The notes under the pieces were generated by a model. The model did not search any database. It worked only from the letters and a program-made list of their open reading frames with translations, and had not been told where the DNA came from. Of a stretch of DNA of 6,462 nt, positions 1 to 6,462 are shown piece after piece (position 1 is the first letter of the stretch; each line of letters begins with the position of its first letter). The translations under genes were made by a program, and so were the position numbers. The stretch is from Crocinitomicaceae bacterium (GTDB taxonomy: Bacteria; Bacteroidota; Bacteroidia; Flavobacteriales_D; Crocinitomicaceae): contig JABSPC010000387.1 in NCBI GenBank assembly GCA_013215515.1, positions 1 to 6,462 of the forward strand, written 5' to 3'.

Positions 1-230
1 AATCCAGAATAGCTGATGAAATTAGGATCAACAGCAAGTAAGCACATAGCATTGAAGCATTTTTCACGCTGTTCGCTAAGGAAGTAGGAGAGAGCTATAG
101 CACCTCCAGAGATCCCGATGTAAATATCGAAATTAGTATGATTTCCTTTTTGAAATGCATCCAGCACACCTGTGCTAAAGCCTGTTCTGAATCCACCACC
201 TTGGATTATAAGTGTTTTTTTTCTTTTCAT
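1..230 (-). CDS. Patatin-like phospholipase, N-terminal part (runs off left edge)
   Basis: Only the first 76 codons are in the window. They contain the two hallmarks of the patatin family: an oxyanion-hole glycine motif GGGFR at residues 11-15, and the nucleophile elbow GISGG (GxSxG) at residues 39-43 with Ser41 as predicted catalytic serine. The catalytic Asp of the Ser-Asp dyad would lie beyond the edge. Family members hydrolyse acyl esters of membrane lipids. The stretch after the elbow (LSYFLSEQR) resembles, from memory, the YjjU-like bacterial subgroup. The N-terminus is short and basic (MKRKK) with no signal peptide, so a cytoplasmic or membrane-associated enzyme is likely. The ATG is the only usable start, because an in-frame TAA lies 24 bases upstream with no other start between. 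No Shine-Dalgarno sequence precedes it. It has its own promoter candidate and follows the rpsA terminator, so it is probably a separate transcription unit. Substrate is unknown. Confidence 0.85.
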   Translation of the reverse strand, partial: MKRKKTLIIQGGGFRTGFSTGVLDAFQKGNHTNFDIYIGISGGAIALSYFLSEQREKCFNAMCLLAVDPNFISYSG

Positions 231-246
231 TGATTCAATTGCTATG

Positions 247-276
247 CAAACTTAATATTCAAATTTCATTCTGAAA
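247..276 (-). promoter_or_regulatory. Candidate Bacteroidota-type promoter for the patatin-like gene
   Basis: On the minus strand a TAAGTTTG box at 254-247 matches the Bacteroidota -7 consensus TAnnTTTG at all six fixed positions. An imperfect -33 element TTTC (276-273) lies 18 bases upstream. The transcript would start near 242, giving a leader of only about 12 bases before the ATG at 230. Assignment rests on motif match and position only. Confidence 0.4.
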
Positions 277-345
277 TCATTTTTGAGTTTTTAATCTTGT
301 GTAATTCATGTTGATCTCGGCAGCGTTCTACCAACGTTTAATCGA

Positions 346-375
346 TTGTTTATCGAGTGCAGTCGAGATAAACAA
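346..375. repeat. Intergenic palindromic element after rpsA
   Basis: Perfect 9-base inverted arms (346-354 and 367-375, TTGTTTATC/GATAAACAA) enclose a 12-base centre. Positions 353-366 are themselves a near-palindrome, with TCGA at each end and TGCA in the middle. The left-running rpsA transcript would meet this hairpin directly after the terminator stem, and the 375-367 arm shares two bases with the terminator T tract. The core (CTCGACTGCACTCGA on the minus strand) recalls short palindromic intergenic repeats I associate with Flavobacteriia genomes, but that is memory and not verified. It could instead be a second, back-up 3'-end hairpin. Confidence 0.5.
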
Positions 376-404
376 AAAAAGCCTCAATCTTTCGATTGAG
401 GCTT
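373..404 (-). terminator. Intrinsic terminator of rpsA
   Basis: An 11-bp perfect stem (404-394 pairing with 389-379) is closed by a GAAA tetraloop and followed on the minus strand by seven T residues (380-374). It lies about 23 bases after the rpsA stop. The plus strand has no comparable T run after the stem, so it is likely to work only leftward, for rpsA. Confidence 0.93.
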
Positions 405-427
405 CTATCTTTTAAGGATTTAGAAAA

Positions 428-2215
428 TTACTTTCCTCCGTCCATTTTCTCTTTTAACGCTGCCAAAGCATCTAAATCACCAAGAGTAGATTTCTCAGTA
501 TTTTGATTTACTTTAGAAACTGCAGCTGATTTGCCACCACCTTTGTTAGCACCACCTTTTCCTTTAGGAGCTGGTCTGCTATCATCACCTTCTTCGAAAG
601 TTCTAGTGTGAGAGACAACAATCTTACGTGCATCTTTATTGAATTCGATAACTACGAAATCCAAAGTTTCTTCAATCTTCGCATTCGAACCATCTTCTTT
701 TCTCATGTGACGAGCAGGACAGATTCCTTCAAGTCCATAAGGCAATGATACGATTCCAGATTTATCTTTGTTTTCGATAATTGTTCCTTGGTGTGTTGAT
801 CCTTCAGTAAATGTTGATTGGAATACATCCCATGGGTTTTCTTCAAGTTGTTTGTGACCTAAAGAAATACGACGACTTTCTCTATCGATTTCTAAAACTA
901 CAACATCCATCATGTCATCAACTTTACAGAATTCAGATGGGTGTTTGATTTTCTTTTGCCAAGAAAGGTCAGAAATGTGGATTAATCCATCAACTCCTTC
1001 TTCTAACTCAACGAACACACCGAAGTTAGTGAAGTTACGAACTTTAGCATTGTGCTTAGTTTGTACTGCATACTTCCCTTCAATAGCCTCCCATGGATCT
1101 GGCATTAACTGCTTGATACCAAGAGACATTTTTCTTTCTTCTCTATCTAAAGTAAGAACAACTGCTTCAACCTCATCTCCTACTTTCAAGAAATCTTGAG
1201 CGGAACGTAAGTGTTGAGACCAGCTCATTTCAGAAACGTGAATAAGACCTTCAACTCCAGCAGCAATCTCAACGAATGCACCGTAATCAGCCATAACAAC
1301 AACCTTTCCTTTTACTTTATCTCCAATGTTCAATTCAGCATCTAGAGCATCCCAAGGATGAGATTCCAATTGCTTCAACCCAAGTGCGATTCTTTTCTTC
1401 TCATCATCGAAGTCAAGGATTACAACATTTATTTTTTGATCTAATTCAACGATTTCCTCTGGGTGATTAACACGTCCCCAAGATAAATCAGTGATGTGAA
1501 CAAGTCCATCAACACCTCCAAGATCGATGAATACACCGTATGAAGTAATGTTTTTAACTGTTCCTTCCAATACTTGACCTTTTTCAAGACCAGCAATGAT
1601 AAGTTTCTTTTGTTCTTCAAGCTCTGCTTCGATAAGTGCTTTGTGAGAAACAACAACGTTTTTAAATTCTTGGTTGATCTTAACAACTTTGAATTCCATG
1701 TTCTTTCCAACGTACATATCGTAATCACGAATAGGCTTAACGTCAATTTGAGAACCGGGTAAGAATGCCTCAAGACCAAATACGTCTACAATTAAGCCTC
1801 CTTTTGTTCTACACTTAACGAATCCAGTAATGATTTCTCCTGTTGCCAGAACGTCATTTACTTTCTTCCAAGCACTGTGTACTCTTGCAATCCTGTGAGA
1901 GATTACCAATTGTCCGTACTTGTCTTCTTGTGTTTCAACAAAGATGTCTACTGTGTCTCCAGCTTTTAAATCTGGATTGTAACGAAATTCGCTAGTCGGA
2001 ATAATACCTTCAGATTTAGATCCGATATTAATAACAACTTCTTTTTTGTTTAAAGAAACAATTGTTCCTTCAATCACTTCTCTTTCCGCTACTGAATTAA
2101 GAGTTCCTTCGTATTTACCAGATAATTCTGATCTTTCCTCTTGTGAATAACCGTCTAATGCTAATGCATCCCAGTCAAAGTCAGGATCTCCCTGAGTTAC
2201 TTTTTCTAATGCCAT
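428..2215 (-). CDS. rpsA: 30S ribosomal protein S1
   Basis: S1 binds mRNA and helps the 30S subunit load structured or weakly initiated messages. The 595-residue protein has six S1 (OB-fold) domains at roughly 44-107, 125-192, 212-280, 297-366, 383-454 and 470-536. Domains 3-5 carry the classic RNA-binding pattern: YGVF, YGAF or FGVF, followed by GLxHxSxxSW or GLVHITDLSW. Domains 1 and 2 are more divergent, as expected for the ribosome-anchoring part, and domain 6 is degenerate. A Gly/Lys-rich linker (about 548-562) leads to a final LGDLDALAALKEKM helix-like segment, longer than the E. coli protein (557 aa). No IspH or cytidylate-kinase fusion is seen. The start is fixed by an in-frame TAA three codons upstream (TAA GCC ACC ATG), and there is no Shine-Dalgarno. 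The gene has its own promoter, a structured leader and a strong terminator, so it is monocistronic. Confidence 0.97.
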   Translation of the reverse strand: MALEKVTQGDPDFDWDALALDGYSQEERSELSGKYEGTLNSVAEREVIEGTIVSLNKKEVVINIGSKSEGIIPTSEFRYNPDLKAGDTVDIFVETQEDKYGQLVISHRIARVHSAWKKVNDVLATGEIITGFVKCRTKGGLIVDVFGLEAFLPGSQIDVKPIRDYDMYVGKNMEFKVVKINQEFKNVVVSHKALIEAELEEQKKLIIAGLEKGQVLEGTVKNITSYGVFIDLGGVDGLVHITDLSWGRVNHPEEIVELDQKINVVILDFDDEKKRIALGLKQLESHPWDALDAELNIGDKVKGKVVVMADYGAFVEIAAGVEGLIHVSEMSWSQHLRSAQDFLKVGDEVEAVVLTLDREERKMSLGIKQLMPDPWEAIEGKYAVQTKHNAKVRNFTNFGVFVELEEGVDGLIHISDLSWQKKIKHPSEFCKVDDMMDVVVLEIDRESRRISLGHKQLEENPWDVFQSTFTEGSTHQGTIIENKDKSGIVSLPYGLEGICPARHMRKEDGSNAKIEETLDFVVIEFNKDARKIVVSHTRTFEEGDDSRPAPKGKGGANKGGGKSAAVSKVNQNTEKSTLGDLDALAALKEKMDGGK

Positions 2216-2300
2216 GGTGGCTTAAATAATTGTATTTCGAGTAACCTACTTAATCTCGAAAGAATTAATAATGTCGCGGTACAAATAGGTTTGCGACAAT
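2216..2300 (-). promoter_or_regulatory. Structured rpsA 5' leader with two complementary hairpin loops
   Basis: Two hairpins precede the rpsA start on the minus strand. The first pairs UGUCGC (2298-2293) with GCGACA (2277-2272) around a 15-base loop. The second pairs UUUCGAG (2261-2255) with CUCGAAA (2241-2235) around a 13-base loop and ends 19 bases before the ATG. The loops contain AACCUAUUUG (2291-2282) and UAAGUAGGUU (2252-2243), which can form 10 consecutive pairs including two G-U. A kissing loop or switch between alternative folds is therefore possible. In gammaproteobacteria S1 represses its own mRNA through a structured leader. An equivalent role here is inferred from position only. 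Confidence 0.55.
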
Positions 2301-2352
2301 GTTTAAATTTTCAGTCCCGATAATATCGCGTAAACGCAATGCTAGCGGAGCG

Positions 2353-2382
2353 CAAAGATATATAAATTATTTGATAATTAAA
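2353..2382 (-). promoter_or_regulatory. Promoter of rpsA (Bacteroidota type)
   Basis: TATCTTTG at 2360-2353 is a full match to the -7 consensus TAnnTTTG. TTTA (2382-2379) lies 18 bases upstream as a 3-of-4 match to the -33 element, with very AT-rich spacer DNA. It begins about ten bases after the T tract of the preceding terminator, so it is well placed to drive rpsA alone. The predicted start near 2348 gives a leader of about 130 bases. Confidence 0.65.
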
Positions 2383-2391
2383 GTATGAATC

Positions 2392-2430
2392 AAAAGAAAC
2401 CCTGATATCCAAAATTGGGTGTCAGGGTTT
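2392..2430 (-). terminator. Intrinsic terminator after the gyrA-TPR unit
   Basis: On the minus strand AAACCCTGA (2430-2422) pairs with TCAGGGTTT (2405-2397). An inner CCA/TGG stem lies within the loop region, and TTTCTTTT follows. It starts about 25 bases after the TPR gene stop. A shorter T run (2428-2431) on the plus strand gives little sign of bidirectional use. Confidence 0.88.
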
Positions 2431-2454
2431 TAATATTTATAAGTTCTAAAGAAC

Positions 2455-3663
2455 CTATATCGCGTCGATACGGGTTTGAACTTCGTCAGATTTAGCTTTG
2501 TTACCTTGCTTTCTGTATGCTTTTTTAAGGATCTTCAAAACGTCTATGTTCTTTTCATCATTAACCAAGTATGACTCTAGGGCCTCAATTGCACCATCCA
2601 TTTTCTCATTGGCCTTAACTGTTAGTTCTGCCTCTTTGGGGTCATTCATCCCTAAAAGACCAAGTTCCGTTTTCAATTCAAATGCCCAGTTAACAAGGTG
2701 AGCTCCAAGTTGATATTTTGCCAAAGCGTAATCTGGATCCAATTCAATTGCTCTTCTAAGAGCATCCTCAGCTTCCTGATTTCTCTTTAATTCTAAATAA
2801 ATAGTACCATTTGCATAATGCAACCTAGGATTCGTTGAGTCGTCAGCAATAGCATCTTTCAACGCTTTTTCAGCTCCTTCAGTATTCCCTGCTGCAATGT
2901 TAGCGTTTACCAATCCTAAAAGAACTTCTTTGTTCCCTGGGTAGTCTTTACGTGCTTTTGATAAGATCTCAATGGCTTTATCGTAATTTTTAGCTCTTAA
3001 ATAAGCGTTCCCTGACAGTTGTGCGCCTTTACCTTCTTGGTAATTCATTGCAGCAAGCTGATCGTACATTTTGATCGCATTGTCTAGATCATTACCATTG
3101 TCATATGCAATCGCTGCATTGAAAATAAACACACTGTCGACAACCCCTATTGAATTAGCAATCATAGCACATACTTCATAGGCCTCTCCAGCTTCGAGGT
3201 ACTTTTCATTCTTCCACATTTCACCAGCTATCATAGATGCAAACTGTCTTTTTTCGTTTGCTGCATCTTGAATGGCCATTTTGTACTTTTTTCCAAGGTT
3301 TAGTCCCATTTCCCATGCTTTCAAGGAAGTGTCTAGCGCGTCATCAGATGAAACGGTTGTCAAACTAGAGTCCATTTCTAATAACATCGAAAGTGCAAAA
3401 TAGATTTGTCCTTTATAAAGGAACATCTTTTGATTTTCTTTTGTGTCAGGATGAACTGCAGCTTGGTCGATATAGCCTTTAGCCAAAAGCACAGATTTCT
3501 TAGCTCCAGGGATGTCTTGCCTCGTAGGTAAAGTATAAAGCATAGAGTGAAGTTTTTTATACTCCAACGCTGCGTCCGTAATTCTACCCTTTTGTCCAAA
3601 TGAAGCGCTACTCAAGGCAACGATCCCTAAGGTTAAAATCAATCTTTTCATTAACATATTCAT
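2455..3663 (-). CDS. Secreted tetratricopeptide-repeat protein of unknown function
   Basis: The 402-residue protein starts with a Sec signal peptide: basic MKR, then hydrophobic LILTLGIVALSSASFG, with likely signal-peptidase I cleavage before Gln24. There is no lipobox cysteine, so a soluble periplasmic (or surface) protein is expected. Helical tetratricopeptide-like repeats lie at about 140-168, 177-206, 214-243, 247-277 and 280-312. The fifth is the most canonical (YANGTIYLELKRNQEAEDALRRAIELDPD region), and a degenerate repeat lies near the C-terminus. TPRs are protein-binding scaffolds and no catalytic domain is visible. ATG codons at residues 1, 3 and 5 all fit; the one at 3651 (residue 5) would give the most typical signal peptide (MKRLILTL). 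The gene follows the gyrA stop by 32 bases without a promoter match, and a terminator follows, so it is probably the second gene of a gyrA operon. I cannot name its partner. Confidence 0.85.
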   Translation of the reverse strand: MNMLMKRLILTLGIVALSSASFGQKGRITDAALEYKKLHSMLYTLPTRQDIPGAKKSVLLAKGYIDQAAVHPDTKENQKMFLYKGQIYFALSMLLEMDSSLTTVSSDDALDTSLKAWEMGLNLGKKYKMAIQDAANEKRQFASMIAGEMWKNEKYLEAGEAYEVCAMIANSIGVVDSVFIFNAAIAYDNGNDLDNAIKMYDQLAAMNYQEGKGAQLSGNAYLRAKNYDKAIEILSKARKDYPGNKEVLLGLVNANIAAGNTEGAEKALKDAIADDSTNPRLHYANGTIYLELKRNQEAEDALRRAIELDPDYALAKYQLGAHLVNWAFELKTELGLLGMNDPKEAELTVKANEKMDGAIEALESYLVNDEKNIDVLKILKKAYRKQGNKAKSDEVQTRIDAI

Positions 3664-3680
3664 AATTGTTTTTTCTTTAG

Positions 3681-3695
3681 ATGCAAAAAGTGCAT
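3681..3695 (-). other. Small hairpin in the gyrA-TPR gap
   Basis: ATGCA (3695-3691) and TGCAT (3685-3681) can form a 5-bp stem around a CTTTT loop directly after the gyrA stop codon. No T tract follows, so it is not a terminator. It could mark an RNA processing point or be chance. Confidence 0.25.
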
Positions 3696-6275
3696 TTATT
3701 CCACAGAATCGTTGTTTTCAATATCCGTGCCATTTTCAGTGTTTTCATATCCTTCTGTCTCTGAAGTTTCAATCACATTACCATCTTCATCAAGTAAAGG
3801 CTCTTCTTCATCTTCACTTCTTGGTACTTTTGCAACGGCAGCAATAGCAGATTTTCCTTTCAAGTTGATTAGTTTAACCCCTTGAGCAGCTCTACCCATT
3901 GTGCGAATAGAATCAATATGCATTCTAATTGTAACACCAGCTTTAGTGATGATCATTAAGTCTTCCTCGTCAGTAACGTTTTTAATGGATATCAATTTAC
4001 CAGTTTTATCCGTAACATTCAAAGTTTTAACACCTTTACCACCACGGTTTGTAATTCTGTAAACTGGCTCTTCGTCCTTAGGGTCGTTCAAATAAGTACG
4101 TTTACCGTATCCATTTTCAGAAACTACAAGAATAGTAGAGAAGATGTCTTCGACGCAAATCATACCTATAACTTCGTCATGATCTCCAGTTAGAGTGACT
4201 CCGCGTACACCTGCTGCGTTTCTTCCCATTGATCGAACTTTCTCTTCGTTGAATCGAATTGCTCTGCCCATTGTAGTCGCCAATACGATTTCATTAGATC
4301 CATTAGTCAATTTAGCTTCTAGCAATTCATCGCCTTCACGAATTGTAATTGCATTGATACCATTTGTACGAGGTCTAGAATATGCCTCTAACGATGTCTT
4401 TTTAATTACACCACGCTTCGTTGCCATTACTATGTGATGACTATCTGCATATTCTTTATCAGTAAGATCTTTTACATTAACATAGGCCTTAATCTTGTCG
4501 TCCTGACCTATATTTAATAAGTTTTGAATGGCTCTTCCTTTGGATATTTTCGATCCTTCAGGAATTTCAAATACACGCATCCAGATACATTTACCTTTCT
4601 CAGTGAAGATTAGTAAATAGTTATGGTTTGTAGCGACAAATAGTTCTTCTAAGAAATCTTTGTCTCTAGTTGTAGAACCTTTAGATCCCATCCCACCTCT
4701 ATTCTGAACCTTGTATTCAGCTAAGCTCGTTCTTTTAATATAACCAGCATGAGAAATAGTAACAACAACTTCTTCATCCGGAATTAAATCTTCAATTCGC
4801 ATTTCGCTTGCTGAATATTCAATAACAGATCTTCTTTCGTCACCGTATTTATCTCTTACGTATTCTAATTCGTCCTTAATGATTTGCATTCTTCTGCTTA
4901 TGTTAGCAAGAATATCTTTCAAATCAGCAATCAAGATCATTAATTCATCATACTCACCACGTAACTTATCTTGTTCAAGTCCTGTTAAGTGACGAAGTCT
5001 CATTTCAACGATTGCACGAGATTGGATATCACTTAATTTGAAGCGATTCATTAATTTTTCTCGAGCTTCGTCAGGGCTTTTTGATGCTCTTATCAATTTA
5101 ATTACTTCATCTATATTGTCAGATGCAATAATTAATCCTTCTAGAATGTGTGCTCTTTCTTCTGCTTTTCTTAATTCAAATTTCGTTCTTCTAACGATTA
5201 CTTCATGTCTGAATTCAACGAAGTTTTCAATGATCTGACGTAAGTTCAAAAGCTCAGGACGTCCTTTAACTAGGCATATATTGTTTACTGAGAATGAGTT
5301 CTGTAGTGCTGTGAACTTGTATAATTTGTTTAATACGACATTTGGAATAGCATCACGTTTTAATTCATAAACGATACGCATTCCATTTCTATCAGATTCA
5401 TCTCTTAAATCAGAAATTCCATCAATCTTTTTATCATTGACCAAATCCGCAGTTTTGCGAATCATATCAGATTTATTTACTTGGTAAGGAATCTCAGTAA
5501 CAATAATTACTTCCCTTCCTGATTTAGTCACTTCAATTTCTGCTTTACCACGCATTACTATTCGACCTTTACCGGTAAGTAAAGCATCACGAACACCTTC
5601 GTATCCATAAATAATACCTCCAGTTGGAAAATCAGGAGCTTTTACATGTCGTAATAATTCCTCATCGTTAATATCATTATTGTCAACGTAAGCAATTATT
5701 CCGTTAACAACCTCTGTCAGGTTGTGTGGCGCCATATTAGTTGCCATACCTACTGCAATACCGCTTGCCCCATTACAAAGAAGGTTAGGGATTTTAGAAG
5801 GAAGAACAGTCGGTTCTTGTAAGCTATCATCAAAGTTAGGTGCGAAATCAACCGTATCTTTTTCAAGATCACCAAGCATATCTTCAGCAATCTTTCGAAG
5901 TCGTGCCTCAGTATAACGCATTGCTGCAGGACTATCACCATCGATAGAACCGTAGTTTCCTTGCCCATCTACTAATGGATAACGTAAGGACCATGGCTGA
6001 GCCATACGTACCATTGTGTCATATACAGAGCTGTCACCGTGTGGGTGATACTTACCAAGTACCTCACCAACGATTCTCGCGCTCTTCTTATATGGTTTGT
6101 TTGAGTAGACACCTAAGTCTTGCATACCGTATAGCACTCTTCTGTGAACTGGTTTAAAACCATCTCTCACGTCAGGAAGTGCTCTCGACACAATAACGGA
6201 CATTGAATAATCAATGTACGCTGATTTCATCTCATCCTCAATTTTAATCTGGATTATTCTTTCTCCATCTGCCAT
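3696..6275 (-). CDS. gyrA: DNA gyrase subunit A
   Basis: GyrA is the breakage-reunion subunit of the A2B2 gyrase, which introduces negative supercoils using ATP. The protein is complete at 859 aa, close to the usual length. The N-terminal signature [17 protein letters not shown] is at 23-39. The active-site tyrosine is Tyr121 in [10 protein letters not shown]. The quinolone-determining loop [10 protein letters not shown] (77-86) keeps the susceptible-type Ser82 and Asp86 (E. coli Ser83 and Asp87). The [14 protein letters not shown] segment (167-180) is typical. The coiled-coil region spans about 340-500 and the C-terminal beta-pinwheel about 500-815. The GyrA box is QNRGGMG (524-530), lacking the basic residues of QRRGGKG, while TNRGGKG (742-748) in a later blade is closer to it. 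The tail 820-859 has 17 acidic and no basic residues. GyrA fits better than ParC, given the box, the full-length pinwheel and the acidic tail. The ATG is fixed by an in-frame TAA 21 bases upstream, and no Shine-Dalgarno is present. Confidence 0.97.
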   Translation of the reverse strand: MADGERIIQIKIEDEMKSAYIDYSMSVIVSRALPDVRDGFKPVHRRVLYGMQDLGVYSNKPYKKSARIVGEVLGKYHPHGDSSVYDTMVRMAQPWSLRYPLVDGQGNYGSIDGDSPAAMRYTEARLRKIAEDMLGDLEKDTVDFAPNFDDSLQEPTVLPSKIPNLLCNGASGIAVGMATNMAPHNLTEVVNGIIAYVDNNDINDEELLRHVKAPDFPTGGIIYGYEGVRDALLTGKGRIVMRGKAEIEVTKSGREVIIVTEIPYQVNKSDMIRKTADLVNDKKIDGISDLRDESDRNGMRIVYELKRDAIPNVVLNKLYKFTALQNSFSVNNICLVKGRPELLNLRQIIENFVEFRHEVIVRRTKFELRKAEERAHILEGLIIASDNIDEVIKLIRASKSPDEAREKLMNRFKLSDIQSRAIVEMRLRHLTGLEQDKLRGEYDELMILIADLKDILANISRRMQIIKDELEYVRDKYGDERRSVIEYSASEMRIEDLIPDEEVVVTISHAGYIKRTSLAEYKVQNRGGMGSKGSTTRDKDFLEELFVATNHNYLLIFTEKGKCIWMRVFEIPEGSKISKGRAIQNLLNIGQDDKIKAYVNVKDLTDKEYADSHHIVMATKRGVIKKTSLEAYSRPRTNGINAITIREGDELLEAKLTNGSNEIVLATTMGRAIRFNEEKVRSMGRNAAGVRGVTLTGDHDEVIGMICVEDIFSTILVVSENGYGKRTYLNDPKDEEPVYRITNRGGKGVKTLNVTDKTGKLISIKNVTDEEDLMIITKAGVTIRMHIDSIRTMGRAAQGVKLINLKGKSAIAAVAKVPRSEDEEEPLLDEDGNVIETSETEGYENTENGTDIENNDSVE

Positions 6276-6337
6276 GTTGTCACTAGTTTTGTTTTAGCAC
6301 GATTTGTGCATGTTAAAAAGCAAGGTTCGAAATTAGT

Positions 6338-6367
6338 CAAATAAAGCAGAAAAAGCAGGTTTGGAAA
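6338..6367 (-). promoter_or_regulatory. Weak promoter candidate for gyrA
   Basis: TTTATTTG (6345-6338) differs from TAnnTTTG at one fixed position. TTTC (6367-6364) lies 18 bases upstream, the same spacing as in the rpsA and patatin-gene promoter candidates. It would give a leader of roughly 57 bases. A nearby TAATTTCG is an alternative -7 box but lacks a good -33 partner. Confidence 0.3.
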
Positions 6368-6374
6368 CTGGTAT

Positions 6375-6398
6375 TTATTCACAAAAATCTGTGGAAAA
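6375..6398. promoter_or_regulatory. Inverted pair of DnaA-box-like sites upstream of gyrA
   Basis: TTATTCACA on the plus strand (6375-6383) fully matches the DnaA box TTATnCACA. TTTTCCACA on the minus strand (6398-6390) differs at one position. They face each other across six bases, just upstream of the gyrA promoter candidate. A third weaker copy, TTATTAACA, lies at 6416-6424. DnaA binding is inferred; the pair is also an imperfect palindrome that could serve another regulator. Confidence 0.4.
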
Positions 6399-6437
6399 TG
6401 GCTGTTTAGGACTACTTATTAACAATTTTATTCGTTA

Positions 6438-6445
6438 TATATTTG
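6438..6445 (+). promoter_or_regulatory. Candidate -7 box of a divergent gene beyond the right edge
   Basis: TATATTTG on the plus strand fully matches TAnnTTTG and lies in AT-rich DNA. No convincing -33 element is seen at the expected distance. If real, it drives a rightward gene outside the window, sharing the upstream region with gyrA. Confidence 0.35.
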
Positions 6446-6462
6446 TAAGTGGAGTAAAATTC

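Noticed and set aside
912..1199. Plus-strand open frames inside rpsA, the TPR gene and gyrA (for example 912-1199, 4195-4437, 5038-5238).
   Set aside because: They are antisense to strong genes, Ser/Phe-rich as expected for reversed reading of these codons, and lack promoters or recognisable domains.
1441..1779. A 112-codon open frame on the minus strand inside rpsA.
   Set aside because: It overlaps the S1 domain coding sequence in another frame and has no family resemblance. It is a shadow of the real gene.
2211..2220. The rpsA start reads GCCACCATGG on the minus strand, identical to the eukaryotic Kozak consensus.
   Set aside because: The gene is plainly bacterial (promoter type, terminators, S1 family), and the match has no known role in bacteria. 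It is most likely chance.
3681..3695. The hairpin after the gyrA stop as a possible terminator separating gyrA from the TPR gene.
   Set aside because: The stem is only 5 bp, AT-rich, and not followed by a T tract.
77..5000. Possible frameshifts, gene fusions or transferred DNA in the coding regions.
   Set aside because: All three complete proteins read through at family-typical length with motifs in order, and base composition looks even by eye.
5750..5968. A 72-codon minus-strand frame inside gyrA.
   Set aside because: It lies across the conserved GyrA region after the catalytic tyrosine in a different frame. Nothing suggests it is translated.
1..6462. tRNA or rRNA genes, CRISPR arrays, insertion sequences, or a defence or secondary-metabolism system.
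   Set aside because: No cloverleaf-like segments, spaced direct repeats, transposase-like frames or terminal inverted repeats were seen. Coding regions are fully accounted for by ordinary genes.

Overview
The window looks like a piece of a Bacteroidota chromosome, most likely of the Flavobacteriia or a close relative. The DNA is AT-rich, and none of the four visible start codons has a Shine-Dalgarno sequence. Candidate promoters match the Bacteroidota form (a -33 TTT-type element and a -7 TAnnTTTG box). GyrA and ribosomal protein S1 both have the sequence style I recall for that phylum. The genus cannot be told from this sequence alone.

All genes with visible coding sequence are on the minus strand, so transcription runs right to left. 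From the right edge: a 187-base upstream region holds a paired DnaA-box-like site, a weak gyrA promoter candidate and a good rightward -7 box for a gene beyond the edge. Then come gyrA (complete, 859 aa) and, 32 bases after its stop, a secreted tetratricopeptide-repeat protein (402 aa). The spacing suggests these two are cotranscribed. A clear intrinsic terminator follows. The 239-base gap after it holds a strong promoter candidate and a roughly 130-base structured leader for rpsA (30S ribosomal protein S1, 595 aa, six S1 domains). rpsA ends at a textbook terminator with an 11-bp stem and a GAAA loop. A palindromic element overlaps the terminator's T tract, and the window ends at the left with the first 76 codons of a patatin-like phospholipase.

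The genes do not form a dedicated pathway. They are housekeeping functions (DNA supercoiling, translation initiation) next to a periplasmic TPR protein of unknown role and a lipase-family protein. I see no mobile element, CRISPR array, tRNA, rRNA or defence system.

The most interesting signal is non-coding. The rpsA leader can form two hairpins whose loops are complementary over 10 consecutive positions (8 Watson-Crick and 2 G-U pairs). The second hairpin ends about 19 bases before the start codon. This looks like a candidate kissing-loop regulatory RNA, plausibly for S1 autoregulation in a lineage that does not use Shine-Dalgarno sequences. That interpretation is inference. The complementarity itself is read directly from the sequence.
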